DNA of 64,000 nt from Entomortierella parvispora (Eukaryota; Mortierellomycota; Mortierellomycetes; Mortierellales; Mortierellaceae), in assembly GCA_963573315.1 (NCBI GenBank), contig OY752145.1:1860001-1924000 (forward strand). Reading direction: 5' to 3'. The translations under genes and the position numbers were made by a program. The notes below the pieces were generated by a model. The model saw nothing but the letters and a program-made list of their open reading frames with translations. It ran no database searches and had not been told where the DNA came from. This document shows, in pieces, positions 34,662 through 46,752 of the stretch. Numbering within the stretch: position 1 is the first letter of the stretch; each line of letters opens with the position of its first letter.

Positions 34662-36986
34662 TTACCATGTGCCAGAAGCGCCACGAGGCAAGACCCAGAC
34701 TTGGTTAGCATTTCCAGAGCAGGGATAAGTGATCACGGCAGTGCCGGCCTTATAGTTGCTGCCAGTGATGTCCACACAGTAACCATTGGCACCATTAATG
34801 ATGTTTCCAGCAGCGTTCACAGACCACTGCTGAGTCTGGGATCCAGCCTGACAAGGGTTCAGCACGGCGCTGAAGTAGGTCTGTCCAGAAATAGGCTGGG
34901 TATCCAAGCAAAACGTATCGTGGTTGTGAGAGGGATCAAACGCCAAGGAGATGGTACCATTCTTGAACTTCCAAACCTGGTTCGCGGACGAAGCGCAGCC
35001 CCAGATGATGATGGGGTTGTTCTAAATAGATAATCCAGAAAATCATGCATACGATTGCTGGTTAGTTTGTGAAAGACCAAGAGAAAGACAGAGAGTTGAA
35101 ATGAATGACCTACGGGAGTGACATAAGCATTGCCGTTGTCCATGCAAAAACCGGTGGAGGCCGAGCTCTTGATGATGTCTGTAGGGAAGTAGGGTTGAAC
35201 ACTGGCCTGGATGGTCTGACCATTCTGGGCTGCGGAGGTGTAGTGGAGCTGGACGATATTCTCGTTCTCCATTGTGTAGGAACCGGTGCCAGCGGGCACA
35301 AAGAAGACACGAATGCCATCAGGATAGTAGGACTTTGGAGCAATTCTGATCAGACCGGGGGCGGTGATGGCGGTATTGGCTACCCAAGAAACCCAATATT
35401 TGGCTGTGGTATCCTGGAAGTACAAAGTCTTTGTCACTCCTGCAGTGGCCTCGGCGTAGGTGCGAGCGTACAACAAGGCCAACGAGGGGCTGTACGTGTC
35501 GCCGCTCCAAAGCTCCTCGTACGACCATCCTTGCCAGGACTGCAGGTATGTGTCTGCCATTTGGGTGGCCTCTAAGATCAATGCCAAAGTCGCGTTATCT
35601 GATCCCCAGAACTGGAATTCGGTCATCATATTTGTAGTCTTCAAGCGAGTTGCGTCTTGAATTCGGTTCTGAATGGTGGTCTCGACTGATCCCAGTTGCG
35701 GAGGCTTGTAGTAGTGGTATGATTGAGCCGCATGGGTACCATCTCCACCAGGCACGTTGTTGAATCCGCTCAAGATATCAAGGGTTGCACCCTCAAAGAA
35801 GACAATGGTGGTGTTGTCGATGGCGCGGATCTGAGCTGTGCCCTTGTTCCAGAGAGGCTCTAAGTTGATGCTATCGGCCCTTCCAGGGATCAAGAGCGTG
35901 GGATCAGCCATATGATCACCCACCCAGGGCTCTATTGAAAGCAAAAAAAGTCGAAAGATTAACGTTAGGGAGTTGCTCAAATCAAAACCTTGTAGAAGAC
36001 CATGTCGAAGGCGTCATCTCATCATCTCCAATCGAACACGAAGGATACGAACACAAAGGATACAATCATACAAGCAAGGAGAAATATTTAAGAAAACGCG
36101 TTGCATCCTTACCATTCATGAGGTCGTATCCCAGAACGCCAGGCAACATGTGGTAGTTGGTTGACACTGTCTTCCAGTACAAAGCCCAAGCGTCACCTAG
36201 GCTGTCGTAGTTGTCATAGAGTCGTCCAAAAGCGTTGCCGACGGCGTAGTCGAGGTAGGAAGTTGACCAGTCGATAGAATCGCAGTCAGACGCTGAAGGG
36301 ACGCCATTGGCATCTACGGCAAAAGGGGTCGATGTTTGAGGGACAGGCATCATGTGGCTAGGAATAACCCATCCAGGCTGGACAAACCACTATGGAGTTA
36401 CAGAGAAGAGGGTTAGCAAGAAAGTCGAACACAGTAAACACGGGGCTTTGGACAAAAGAGTTCGTACTGGGGGAGCACCATGACCGCAAAGCTGAGCAGC
36501 CCAGACGTCCTGATGCTGATCGAGCAAGGCGTAGATGCCGTTGTCTTGGAGCTTCTGGATGATATAATTGGTGACATCAAGGTAGGACTGGTTGTACTGA
36601 CCGCGAACGGGTTCGACGCCAGCCCAATGGACACCTTATACAATCGAGCGGCGAAGGTGCATGAAATGTTAATTCCTGAACCATGCACCCTGGGAAGGAG
36701 TCGCGTCGAATTGACTCTTACCAAGACGAATACTGTTGATGTTCAGATCCTTCAGGACCTGGATATCTTCTGCAACAAGGGAATAACCAGGGACGAACGT
36801 GGTTATGTCTGCGTGGTATGGGGGCACCTTCTTGATCATGTTGGTGCCGTGGAAGAACCGAGTACGGCCCAGAGCGTCAATGAATTGTTGGTTGACAGGG
36901 TCAACGCGAACGACCTTGGAGAGGTCGGCAGCGACCAGCGCCACCGAAGCTAATGCCACGGCTGCTGAGATAGAAACAAATCTCAT
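34662..36986 (-). CDS. Secreted GH5 endoglycoceramidase-like enzyme with ricin-B lectin domain (copy 1)
   Basis: Five exons, complement(join(34662..35021,35114..35931,36113..36389,36468..36634,36722..36986)), 628 aa. Endoglycoceramidases cut the oligosaccharide from the ceramide of glycosphingolipids. The signal peptide is MRFVSISAAVALASVALVAA. The GH5 barrel shows FFHGTNMIKK, LGVHWAGVEP, YALLDQHQDVWA, acid/base E237 in YDLMNEPWVGD and a likely nucleophile E341 in MMTEFQFWG. Exon 5 adds a ricin-B type beta-trefoil unit with three QxW-like repeats (SSANQVWKF, GSQTQQWSV, GNANQVWVL) for sugar binding. All exon lengths equal those of copy 2. A TATA box lies 118 bp upstream of the ATG. The exact substrate is inferred from family resemblance. 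Confidence 0.88.
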
Positions 36987-37103
36987 GGGAGGGGAAGGGT
37001 ACGAGGAAGAGAGGAAAGAGATGGCCCTTGGGTGGAAGGTGAAAGCGAGGAGCTAAAAAGAAAAAAAAAAAAAAGAGAGAAAAAATGGCCAAGATGGATG
37101 AGT

Positions 37104-37111
37104 CTATATAG
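37104..37111 (-). promoter_or_regulatory. TATA box of GH5 copy 1
   Basis: CTATATAG (palindromic), within TCTATATAGGCA on the + strand, 118-125 bp upstream of the ATG. The same 12-mer is kept at the equivalent place in copy 2. Confidence 0.65.
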
Positions 37112-38019
37112 GCAAACGACCATGAGCTGGTCCAATGTCCAAAATCCTTTTCTTGTTTCTTGCCAGCAAGAAGGTTCACTGTTCCGAGTGGTTTTCAGTA
37201 CTCCCTGTCCCCCTGAACGCCTTGGTTCGCGCGCATGCCAAAATCCTCGTTTTTCGTAAACAATCGCCTCGGGTGGACAAAACAATCCTGTAGTCGTTTT
37301 GTCGACAAAAAGGACCTCGGCCGCTAGAAGCGGATGTTTGTAACAGAGAGCAGTCTGGACTTTTTCACAAACATCCGTAGTCTTTGTGTAAAGATGCATG
37401 TTCAACGGACAACCAACGGGTCAATGCAACATGGTAATTCCGAATCTCGCGTTGGACAAACACAAACTTCTCTTCGGTTGGGCCCTGAAATTCATCAAGC
37501 GCGTCTTTGTGGACGCTTCCGCAGGACACGTTCCTCTGTCGCGCTCCCACGACCCCCTTGCGCTTGAGCTCTGTTGAGCTGTTTGCTTCTTGATTGATGC
37601 CTGATATTTTCGAGTCATTGGATAATGGCCCAAAAGCATTGCCGGGTATGTTTGATCTGCGTTGATGCAGCAAGTACTCTTCATCCGCCCTCTTTCTCGG
37701 CTAGTTCTTTGTTCTCCACAATAGCGTAGTGTTTTTGAGGAATGTGGATCCCTGCAGCTTAATCGTTCTTTCTTACTTTACTCTCTTTCCGGCCTCAAAA
37801 CAAACAAGAGCGAGACGGAAGAATTGGTCCCTTTCTCTCAGCTGGACTCTTCAAGTGTTGGCTCTCAATTGTGCTCTCTCTCTTCTCTTTTTCTTTTCTT
37901 TCTCTCCCTCTCTCTTGTCCCCGCCTTTGTCATCCGTCCAAAGTGTTGAATCTTCATGGTCACAGACACAAAATGTACAATTCCGCTTGGTCACATTATA
38001 GCCGGAGATATTGTTATCC

Positions 38020-38300
38020 TACACAGTGCAACGGCTGAGGAAACTTCCTCGATGTTGCCACGAAGCTGAACGAAGGGCCTAACAGTGCGAAGCCGTAGTT
38101 TTGACGGGCTCAAAAGTAGCCCACTGGCCTAGCTCCCACACTCCTGATAACCTTTTGTCAAATCTCCGATGAAAAAGGATGAGGCAAAGAGCAGCCCTCG
38201 CTCTTGGTTTTCCTTGCCGACCGGAGTTTACCCTGTTTGTGGCGCAAACAAACACCAGTGGACAAAATATCACCATCGGGTGGAGCGACACTGTTGCAGT
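38020..38300 (+). pseudogene. Decayed NSE1 fragment (exon 2, intron 2, start of exon 3)
   Basis: Colinear with 30810-31080 of NSE1. Matching pieces in order: CTGAACGAAGGGCCTAACAG (NSE1 TTAAACGAAGGACTTAATAG), TTTTGACGGGCTCA (TTTCGACGAGCTCA), TTTTGTCAAATCTCCGATG (TATTGTCAAATCCTCGATC), CTCTTGGTTTTCC (CTCTTGGTTTTCT, intronic), and AAACACCAGTGGACAAAATAT (AAATACCAATGGACAAAAGAT). Intronic sequence is retained, so this is a DNA-level copy and not a retrocopy. Reading frames are broken by stops and indels. The source exon 1 and the RING region were not found nearby. Confidence 0.7.
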
Positions 38301-38693
38301 TGCACGCGTAACTAAAGCAGATACACGATGACCATATATGGGGATGAATTGTACTTCTGAGAGCGTGAGTTACCGTCAAGGGATAAAGAGCTGTATGATC
38401 TCCGCTTGCGATTTTCCGACCTCGCCGTCATTATTGTACCATCCAGACTTTTCACGTTTTCCTTGTGAACACCAAGCAAAGGCACAGATTCAAAAACTGT
38501 TTGTTTGACGCTTGCATGTTCCAAGCACTCTCACTAGCACCGAATCAACTGAGATTTGTGCTCCTCGCCTTTTGCCTCCAGACAATTAGAAATGCCGAAG
38601 ACTGTTTGTTTTTATTACTACGTTTCTGGAGCATTGCAAGCGTGCATGCCTATTGATGTGAAAAGAGTTTGATATCTCTATACCAAGGAGCGT

Positions 38694-40975
38694 TTACCAT
38701 GTGCCTGAGGCTCCACGAGGCAAGACCCAAGCCTGGTTGGAGTTTCCAGAGCAGGGATAAGTGATCACGGCAGTGCCGGCCTTGTAGGAACTGCCAGTAA
38801 TGTCCACACAGTAACCATTGGCACCATTAATGATGTTTCCAGCAGCGTTCACAGACCACTGCTGAGTCTGGGAACCAGACTGGCAGGGGTTCAGAACGGC
38901 GCTGAAGTAGGTCTTTCCAGAAATGGGCTGGGTATCCAAGCAAAACGTATCGTGGTTGTGAGAAGGATCAAACGCCAAAGAAATGGTACCATTCTTGAAC
39001 TTCCAAACCTGGTTCGCGGACGAAGCGCAGCCCCAGATGATGATGGGGTTGTTCTAAATAGATAATCCAGAAAATCATGCATACGTTTGCTGGTTAGTTT
39101 GTGAAAGACCAAGAGAAAGACAGAGAGTTGAAATGAATGACCTACGGGAGTGACATAAGCATTGCCGTTGTCCATGCAGAAACCGGTGGAGGCCGAGCTC
39201 TTGATGATGTCTGTGGGGAAGTAGGGTTGAACACTGGCCTGGATGGTCTGACCATTCTGGGCTGCGGAGGTGTAGTGGAGCTGGACGACATTCTCGTTCT
39301 CCATTGTGTAGGTACCGGTGCCAGCGGGCACAAAGAAGACACGAATGCCATCAGGATAGTAGGACTTTGGAGCAATTCTGATCAGACCGGGGGCGGTGAT
39401 GGCGGTATTGGCTACCCAAGAAACCCAATATTTGGCTGTGGTATCCTGGAAGTACAAAGTCTTTGTCACTCCTGCAGTGGCCTCGGCGTATGTGCGAGCG
39501 TACAATCGAGCCAATGGGGCACTGTACGTGTCGCCGCTCCAAAGTTCCTCGTAAGACCATCCTTGCCAGGACTGCAGGTATGTGTCTGCCATTTGGGTGG
39601 CCTCTAAGATCAATGCCAAGGTTGCGGAATCCGATCCCCAGAACTGGAATTCGGTCAACATGTTGGCGGACCTCAAGCGGGTCGCGTCCTTGATACGATT
39701 TTTCATCGTAGTCTCGATTGATCCCAATTGTGGAGGCTTGTAATAGTGGTACGACTGAGCCGCGCGGGTGCCATCTCCACCAGGCACGTTGTTAAATCCG
39801 TTCAAGATATCATAGGTTGAGCCCTCAAAGAAGACAATGGTGGTGTTGTCGACGGCGCGGATCTGAGCTGTGCCCTTGTTCCATAGGGGTTCCATGTTCA
39901 CACCATCGGCCCTTCCAGGGATCAAGAGCGTGGGATCGGCCATATGATCACCAACCCAAGGCTCTGTTTCAGGAGCAAGTAAAAAAAAATAGCGTTAGGG
40001 AGTCGCTCAGATAAAAATGTAGGACAAGCGATCACGTCGAACGGAACAGTTGCATTGGAGCGTGAGAATAAACAATTAAAAAGGTACGCGTTGCATCATT
40101 ACCGTTCATGAGGTCGTATCCCAAAACACCAGGCAACATGTGGTAGTTGGTTGACACTGTCTTCCAGTATAAAGCCCATGCGTCGCCCAAGTTGTCATAG
40201 TTGTTGTAGAGTCGTCCAAAGGCGTTGCCGACGGCGTAGTCGAGGTAGGAAGTTGACCAGTCGATCGAGTTGCAGTCGGATGCCGAAGGGACACCATTGG
40301 CATCTACGGCAAAAGGGGTCGATTTTTGAGGGACAGGCATCATGTGGCTAGGAATAACCCATCCAGGCTGGACAAACCACTATGGAGTTACAGAGAAGAG
40401 GGTTAGCAAGAAAGTCCAACACAGTAAACACGGGGCTTTGGACAAAAGACTTCGTACTGGGGGAGCACCATGACCACAGAGCTGAGCAGCCCAGACGTCC
40501 TGATGCTGATCAAGCAAGGCGTAGATGCCATTGTCTTGGAGCTTCTGGATGATATAATTGGTGACATCAAGGTAGGACTGGTTGTACTGACCGCGAGCGG
40601 GTTCGACGCCAGCCCAATGGACACCTAATACAATTGAGCGGCGAAGGTGCATGAAATGTCAACTCCTGAACCCTGCTCTCTGGGAAGAGTCGCATCGAAT
40701 TGATTCTTACCAAGACGGATACTGTTGATGTTGAGATCCTTCAGGACCTGGATATCTCTGTCAACAAGGGAATAACCAGGGACGAACGTGGTTATGTCTG
40801 CATGATACGGAGGTGACTTCTTGACCATGTTGGTACCATGAAAGAATCGGGTGCGACCTTGAGCATCAATGAATTGTTGGTTGGCAGGGTCGACTCGAAC
40901 AATCTTGGAGAGATCAGCGGTGACAAGCGTTACCGAGGCCAATGCCACGGCAACCGAGACGGGAAGGAATCTCAT
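38694..40975 (-). CDS. Secreted GH5 endoglycoceramidase-like enzyme with ricin-B lectin domain (copy 2)
   Basis: Five exons, complement(join(38694..39053,39146..39963,40103..40379,40458..40624,40711..40975)), 628 aa. All five exon lengths (360, 818, 277, 167, 265) equal those of copy 1, and most residues are identical by eye. The signal peptide is MRFLPVSVAVALASVTLVTA. Acid/base is in NEPWVGD and the putative nucleophile in MLTEFQFWG. Small changes occur in the lectin tail (SGKTYF versus SGQTYF; GNSNQAW versus GNANQVW, which alters the last QxW repeat). Intron 4 is nearly identical in the two copies, showing recent duplication or gene conversion. A TATA box is conserved upstream. The enzyme probably acts outside the cell on glycosphingolipids. 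Confidence 0.88.
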
Positions 40976-41089
40976 GAAAGGAGAAGGTACGGAGAGGAGA
41001 GAGAGGAATGGCTCTTGGAAGGAAAACAGAAAACAACAAAGAGCGAAAAAGAGAAAGAAGAGGGATTAAGAAGGGATAACCCAAGGTGT

Positions 41090-41097
41090 CTATATAG
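41090..41097 (-). promoter_or_regulatory. TATA box of GH5 copy 2
   Basis: CTATATAG within TCTATATAGGCA, 115-122 bp upstream of the ATG, at the position equivalent to the copy 1 box. Confidence 0.65.
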
Positions 41098-44000
41098 GCA
41101 AAAAAAAAAAAGGTCAAAAGTCAAAGGTCATTGACCATGAGCAGGCGCAATGGTCGAAATCCGAGGAGGAAAGTTCACTGTCCCGAGGTGGTTTTCAAAA
41201 ATCTGGACTTTTCGCCCGGCTGTCTCTCAGTCAATTGCTCCAACAGAGTGCTGCTTTGTTTTTCTACAGCCCCTCCTTCGTCAATGAATAGTGTTCGCGC
41301 GCATGTCAACGCATTCCTCAGTTTCCGTAAACAAAGCAACCAGGAAAACAACATCAACTCTAACGACCTTGGCCCTTTTGTCGATAAAACGACTCCAGAG
41401 AGGAAGTTTGCTCTGCAGAGCTGCAAATAGAGACACACACAGTCTGGACTGTCGCAGATTTCCCCGGTCCTATGCAAGGCTGCATGTTCAACGGGCGACA
41501 GAGGGCCGAGGGGCCCAAGCTTGTGTTGGACAAGCCCCTGGAAATTATGAAGGGCGTCTTTTGGCCGTTATGAAGGGCATCATACTCCCACGACCCTTGA
41601 CATGGACCGCCTCTGTTTGCTGTTGATACCTTACGATCTCGGGTGTCTGAAAAAAAAAGACCCAAAGCCATGCTAATTACCAGGAGCCTGTTCTGCGTGA
41701 TCGAACGAGTGCATCTCTCTCGGTCAGTTTCCGCTTCTCCACGTTTATTTTTGAGGAATGTGGATCCCTGCAGCTCTCTCGCCCTCTCTTACCTAACTCT
41801 TTCCAGCCTCAATAGAAAAACTGGACCCTTTCCTTCTTTTTCGGCGAACTTGAAAGTCGTTGGCTCTCAATCGTGCTCTCTGTTGCTCCTACTGTAGTCT
41901 AGTCCACATTCTGAAGTCTTCGTCATCCCGAATGTTGACTCTCCATGGTCACAGACACAAAAGGGACATTTTTGCTTGGTCACATTATAGCCGGAAAGAG
42001 GTTAAGGTTAACCCACGGAAGACTGTTCACCGCTGCCATGAACACATATTCCTGCAACTAGGCTTTGGGAAGTTTTTCATCCGTGAACTAAAGTTTTGTT
42101 CTTTCGGCCGTTGTTATCCGTTGTTGTGGTTGTTCTTGTGGAGCAAGAAGAACGGCACCGAACCTTACTGCCCCCGACAACATTGTTGGCTAGCTACTTG
42201 TCTTGTCTGGATCCAACTTTTAGGAGCCACGAGGCATTCGTTTCTACCAGACTCTGCTCATTTCGGCCCCATTTCACAAGCACAGACCTGTCGACGCGCT
42301 TTTTACTGGAGAGGATGGGATGAAGAGGAGTCAATGGGTGGATGTGTCATATCAAGGTCCTGCAGACAATCATGATGATCCACACGCTCTCTTTGCTCTT
42401 GATAGTGGTCAGTATATATTTCAGATGCAAAACCCTCGGACGTTTGTCAGAAAACAAAATCTTGAAGAATAAAACACAACGTGAGCTTTTTCGAAGGAGC
42501 CAAGACGGAAGAGCTAGCTTCCCTCCTCCATTCATGCGCCGCATCAGCTGGAAAGATATCGTCCTCCTTGTGAAAGAGTTACTGAAGCACAAAAGCATAC
42601 TTGCGAGGGGTTAGTTAGCTTCAGGACCGTACACTTGGCGCTGAGCTACTATCAGTCCAGCCCTGCTCAGATGCATGGCGATGCACATGACTCTATATCC
42701 ATATACAGTTCTTGCCAAAAACAAAAAAAGAGAAGGTATACTACCATTGAGAACATGTAGCCTTGAGTCGGATAATAGGTTGCAAATTCGATTTGCATTT
42801 GCCTCAAGAAAAAGAGATGAGGTGCGCGCGACTCTCGCGACCGGCGGTAAAAGGACCCCGTGACCGAATGTCAATTCTGGCAATGGAGGGACTCTGCTTC
42901 GCCCAAGTTTTGCCTGGTCCTGGAAAAAGAGACGTCGGCAAAAGGGGGGGGGGGATTTTTAGCGCAATGCAGAGTTGGTTGTCAGCCCGTGTTTTTCCTC
43001 AGCCCCCCTGCCGTCATTCTACTTCCCAACACCCTCATTCTCATCTTTTGGACTTCAATCTGATCTTATCGGACCCTATCGCTATCGCAGGATAACGGCG
43101 CTGACGACACAAATGTTGCATTAGCTCGTGTCAAGGTGTTGAGTTGTCGCGCAACAAAGATTGCACTGCGTAGTGTAGAATGGGAGGGAAAGGCAAATCG
43201 ACTTTGTTGGGAAAAATGTGTGCCCCATGGTTGTCGTGAGTTTCCATTTCCGAACGGTGGCGGGGGGAGAATTGTTTGTTGTTGTTGTTATTGTTGTGCT
43301 TGTTAATACTGAGATTCGCACCTTGTGCATGGCAAGAGAGTGCCGTCTTGCATGTAGTCAGCTGTGGGCTGTCATGCCGAGGTTGTTGTGTTTTCATTTA
43401 ACGCTTTGCATGCGATACTTTTTTTTTCTTGATTTGAATTTGGCGGAGCATGGATATCGACGAAGAGCTATAACATTTTTTCCCTCTGTCTTCCTCCTAC
43501 TGCACTCACGGTTCGATCTTTATCCTATTTGTCATGGCATGCACCTCCGATATCGATATCCGGTGCATGTGCACTGGGCTGACATGCCCATCTTTTGCAT
43601 GCACTCGATGCTATTTATTGCTGTGGATTGGCGTAACATAAAACAAAGCAATTGCCTTCTAATGTTTGTCAGTCGCACAAACAAGACCAGACTGAAGATG
43701 AGAGATCTTGCGTGTGAACAAACCTGAACAGCAGGTTGAGTTGTCCTTTTCTATCGTGTGAACAGCACCATTGGAGAAGGATGGATCTCGCTCTCAAACG
43801 GACAAGCACTCCTTGGGAGCCAACCAAGGCTTTTACTGCGAGCAGATGGACTCTGCGAGAGATACAAGTGGATACACGAGTCAAGATACTGAAGAGATGA
43901 GGAATGAAGATGTGAGATGGGGCACTGTTTTTTTCTGTCGTGGAGCGCACTTTGGTAAAGGAGACAAATACAACAGCGGAGGCGAGCAAACGGTTGGTTG

Positions 44001-44210
44001 TTGGTTGGGAGCGATGAGCCATGGGCCAACCATTCATGGTAACACCATTGGGCGAGTACGTACGTGGATCGTATCCCTTTTGCACCCACAGGATCAAACC
44101 ATGCGCCCATGGAGCACAACAAACCTCCACGTTCATTTCATTTCATTTTTTTTCTTGGTCACATCTTTGTTGTGATCGGATGAGCGGTGTTGTTGTTTCG
44201 TTTCCGTTGG

Positions 44211-44250
44211 GTGCAATGGTCCAATGGTGTCCAATGGTGTCCAATGGTGT
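44211..44250. promoter_or_regulatory. Tandem CCAAT-box decamers
   Basis: Four adjacent 10-bp units: GTGCAATGGT followed by three exact copies of CCAATGGTGT. Each exact copy has a CCAAT pentamer spaced 10 bp, one helical turn, about 475-505 bp upstream of the 44725 start. CCAAT is the binding core of the fungal HAP/CBC complex; binding here is inference. Confidence 0.6.
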
Positions 44251-44724
44251 ATCTATCCATGCTGACTCTCCAACGGCCGCGTTTTCCTCCGTCTGCCGCT
44301 TGGCCCCTCGTTTTCGCATGTTGGCCACAACGGCGTCCATGCACCATGCACCCCAAATCGTTGCCTTTCCTCTCTCTTCTTGTTGACCTCTTTCTTCCTC
44401 TTCCCACTCTTCCCCTCGCCTCCTCCTTCTACTCCTCCTCCATTCACAGTACCCGACTCATCCCTACTTTCTCATTCCCCTGTCTCTGTCATCAACTCTC
44501 TTTGACTTTGGTGTGCTCTCATCTTTTTTCTCTTTTCATACAAGCCCCATCACCATCAGCTCATTCACCCTCGCGGTTCTGCTCACGCATTCGACCTCAA
44601 GTGGCACCTTTACATTCGCACCTCTGTTCACCCGAGTCCATCCCATTTCTCATCCCCTGCTTCATTGCCACCGTCCTTCTCCCAACCTTTTCCTACCCCC
44701 GAGGGATTCTCATTACCAACCAGA

Positions 44725-46594
44725 ATGTCGCGACGAATGTCTGAGGCGGCCTCGATCAGGTCCTTTGACAGCATTCCTACCATGGCCGACGTCGAAGCTA
44801 CACTCGGCTGCGTTGACATGAACCAACGCTACGAGCTCTACTCGGGCCGATTGGTCTCGTTTGCAGAGGTTGGCCACCCATGCGGCCACCCTGTCTTTTG
44901 CTTGTAAGTGCTCCCTTCCCTCATGGAAGACTACTAACTCGACTCATCCCACCGCGTCATTGTCTCAAATTCGATCGCGAAAATACCAGAGGGCGTGGCG
45001 CAGGGGTCCGTTGGATGAAAATAAGATCAGGGCCCAAAGGCGACAAAAACGGGGCTAACGAGGGGTGGAAGGGAACTGCTGTAAGGGAAAGGAGGAGCGG
45101 AGCCATCCTGGAGCAAAGGGAGAAAAGGGGTGTAACCATGACGAACATAGACACTCACTCCATCCCCCCCTTTCTTTTATTAATTTTGTTTCCCCTCTGT
45201 CCTGCATGTGTCATGTAATGCATGGCCATATCATTTAGCCTCGGGCTGGGCTGCATGCGCTACTACTCCATCATCCTCGAGGACCTCGCTTTTAAGCACT
45301 CGCTCAGGATATACTGCATCGACCGTCCCGGAGTCGGCAATTCTCATGCCACTTCCCCTGAGGTAAAAAAAGGGACCACAAAAAAGTGCGAATGACTTGC
45401 ACAGCGCACAGATAAAAAAAAGTCAAGCTGGAACAAAGTTACTCATGCGAACCATGCTTTCCTCGTGGTGTCCCCCTATTTCCTTTTTCTTTTGTTTGTA
45501 ATCATGAACACACCAGTCATGGACGCCGTTACGAATGGCCGAGATTGTCGAGGAGATGGCTAATGGATTCAACATCCAAAAGTTCTCGGTGATGGGTCAC
45601 TCCTGTGGCGCAATCTATGCCATGGCGTGTGCCCTCCGCCTCAAATCCCGGATCGTGGGCACGGTCTGGTTGATGTCGCCCTGGGTCCATTTGACGCTGG
45701 CCAAGCGAATGAAATGGATCAAACACGTTCCCACTACGCTTCTCAAGAGTCAGAGCACGGCCAGTTTATTGTACAAATCGTTGTCGGTCGCGGCCAAGGA
45801 ACCTCCAAGTCATTCGGATCCCAATATCTTGAACTATGATCGCGAAAAGTTGTGCAAGGCCATGTTGGAGGACAACATGGCCGAGAGTCTCGAGGGCGCG
45901 AACAATGACTTGATGGTCTGCTTGGAGCTCTACCATTCATTTGGCTTCAGTTACAAAGATGTGACCTTGCCCGTGCACGTCTTTTGGGGAACAAAGGTAT
46001 GACAAAACAAAAGAAAGAGACACATCTTTTCTGTTAAGCTTGTTGCAGTGTAACAAAAGGAAAACAAAAGGCAGAAGGCTGGCTTATGTCATTTTCCAGT
46101 CATTCGACTTTCTGACCAAAGTTCGTTGTATATATCTCTATTTCCAGGATGCTGTCATCTCTAGAGAAGCAGTGGACTGGATGGAACAACGTCTCACACA
46201 ATGTACCCTGAGCGTAATCGAAGGAGGCACTCACGGCCTCCTCTGGCGAGCTGATGTCGTTGGCCAGATCTTCAAGGGCATTGCCTCGTCCTGGAAACTG
46301 GCCGAGTTTGAGCGGTCACTTTCGCAGCGGTGGTCAATCAAACAGTTGGGTCTTAACAGCAATGGCGGCAACAGTCCCCTCCTTCTTCATCATCATCATC
46401 ATCCACTCCCACCCCATCCCCTGTTCAATAGCAATCGGAATCAACAATCTTATAGGACTAGTAATGCGAGCACGGGAGCAAGCACGACGGCGTATACCTC
46501 GAGTCTGCAGCAGGCGATCCAAACCAACAACATCTACGAGACCCAAGCTCTCTTCCAAGCTCAGCATCTGGTCGAGGAGGCAGACAGTTTCTAA
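44725..46594 (+). CDS. Alpha/beta hydrolase
   Basis: Four exons, join(44725..44903,45239..45362,45517..45996,46148..46594), 409 aa. Motifs: RLVSFAEVGHPCGHPVFCF before the oxyanion region, GLGCMRYYSIILEDLA, IYCIDRPGVGNS (strand 4), and the nucleophile elbow VMGHSCGAIYAMA with Ser130. The acidic residue is probably in VFWGTKDAVIS and the His in EGGTHGLLW. The C-terminal ~90 residues are low-complexity (poly-His HHHHH, Asn/Ser-rich). Intron 1 is 335 nt, long for this window. There is no signal peptide. The substrate is unknown. It is convergent with the KCNAB-type gene (158 bp apart). Confidence 0.87.
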
Positions 46595-46752
46595 AGAACG
46601 TCAGATCTTGTCGCTTTTTCAATGTACATGTACCATATACCCAACTTCTCCCCTCACCATCATCCTCTTTCTTACACCTTTTGCCTCTCAATTATGATAA
46701 AACGAGTTAATGTTTAATAAAGATATCTAGTTTTTGCGCCCTGGTTTTTTTT

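Larger units (their letters stand above)
36987..38693. other. Spacer between GH5 copies, with duplicated promoter and NSE1 relic
   Basis: 36987 to about 38005 is the upstream region of copy 1. It shares words with the region upstream of copy 2 (for example GTGGATCCCTGCAGCT near 37744 and 41760, and CATTATAGCCGGA at 37994 and 41983). 38007-38690 has no counterpart there and contains a decayed NSE1 segment. No intact gene was seen. Confidence 0.6.
40976..44724. other. Gene-poor 3.7 kb between GH5 copy 2 and the alpha/beta hydrolase
   Basis: 41000-41995 is duplicated promoter DNA of the GH5 unit. From about 41996 to 44200 I see no protein-like frame longer than about 90 codons. An ATG-started 90-codon frame at 42342 (MCHIKVLQTIMMIHTLSLLL...) lacks any support. 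A G-run sits at 42943-42952. 44250-44720 is pyrimidine-rich and fits the hydrolase promoter. No tRNA or rRNA seen. Confidence 0.45.

Noticed and set aside
38330-38660. Possible BTB-domain relic (RFSDLAVIIVPSRLFTF)
   Set aside because: Only one short motif-like stretch, broken by a stop; too weak to call.
42342-42614. ATG-started 90-codon frame in the gene-poor region
   Set aside because: Composition is not convincing, there is no family, and equally long frames occur by chance on both strands here.
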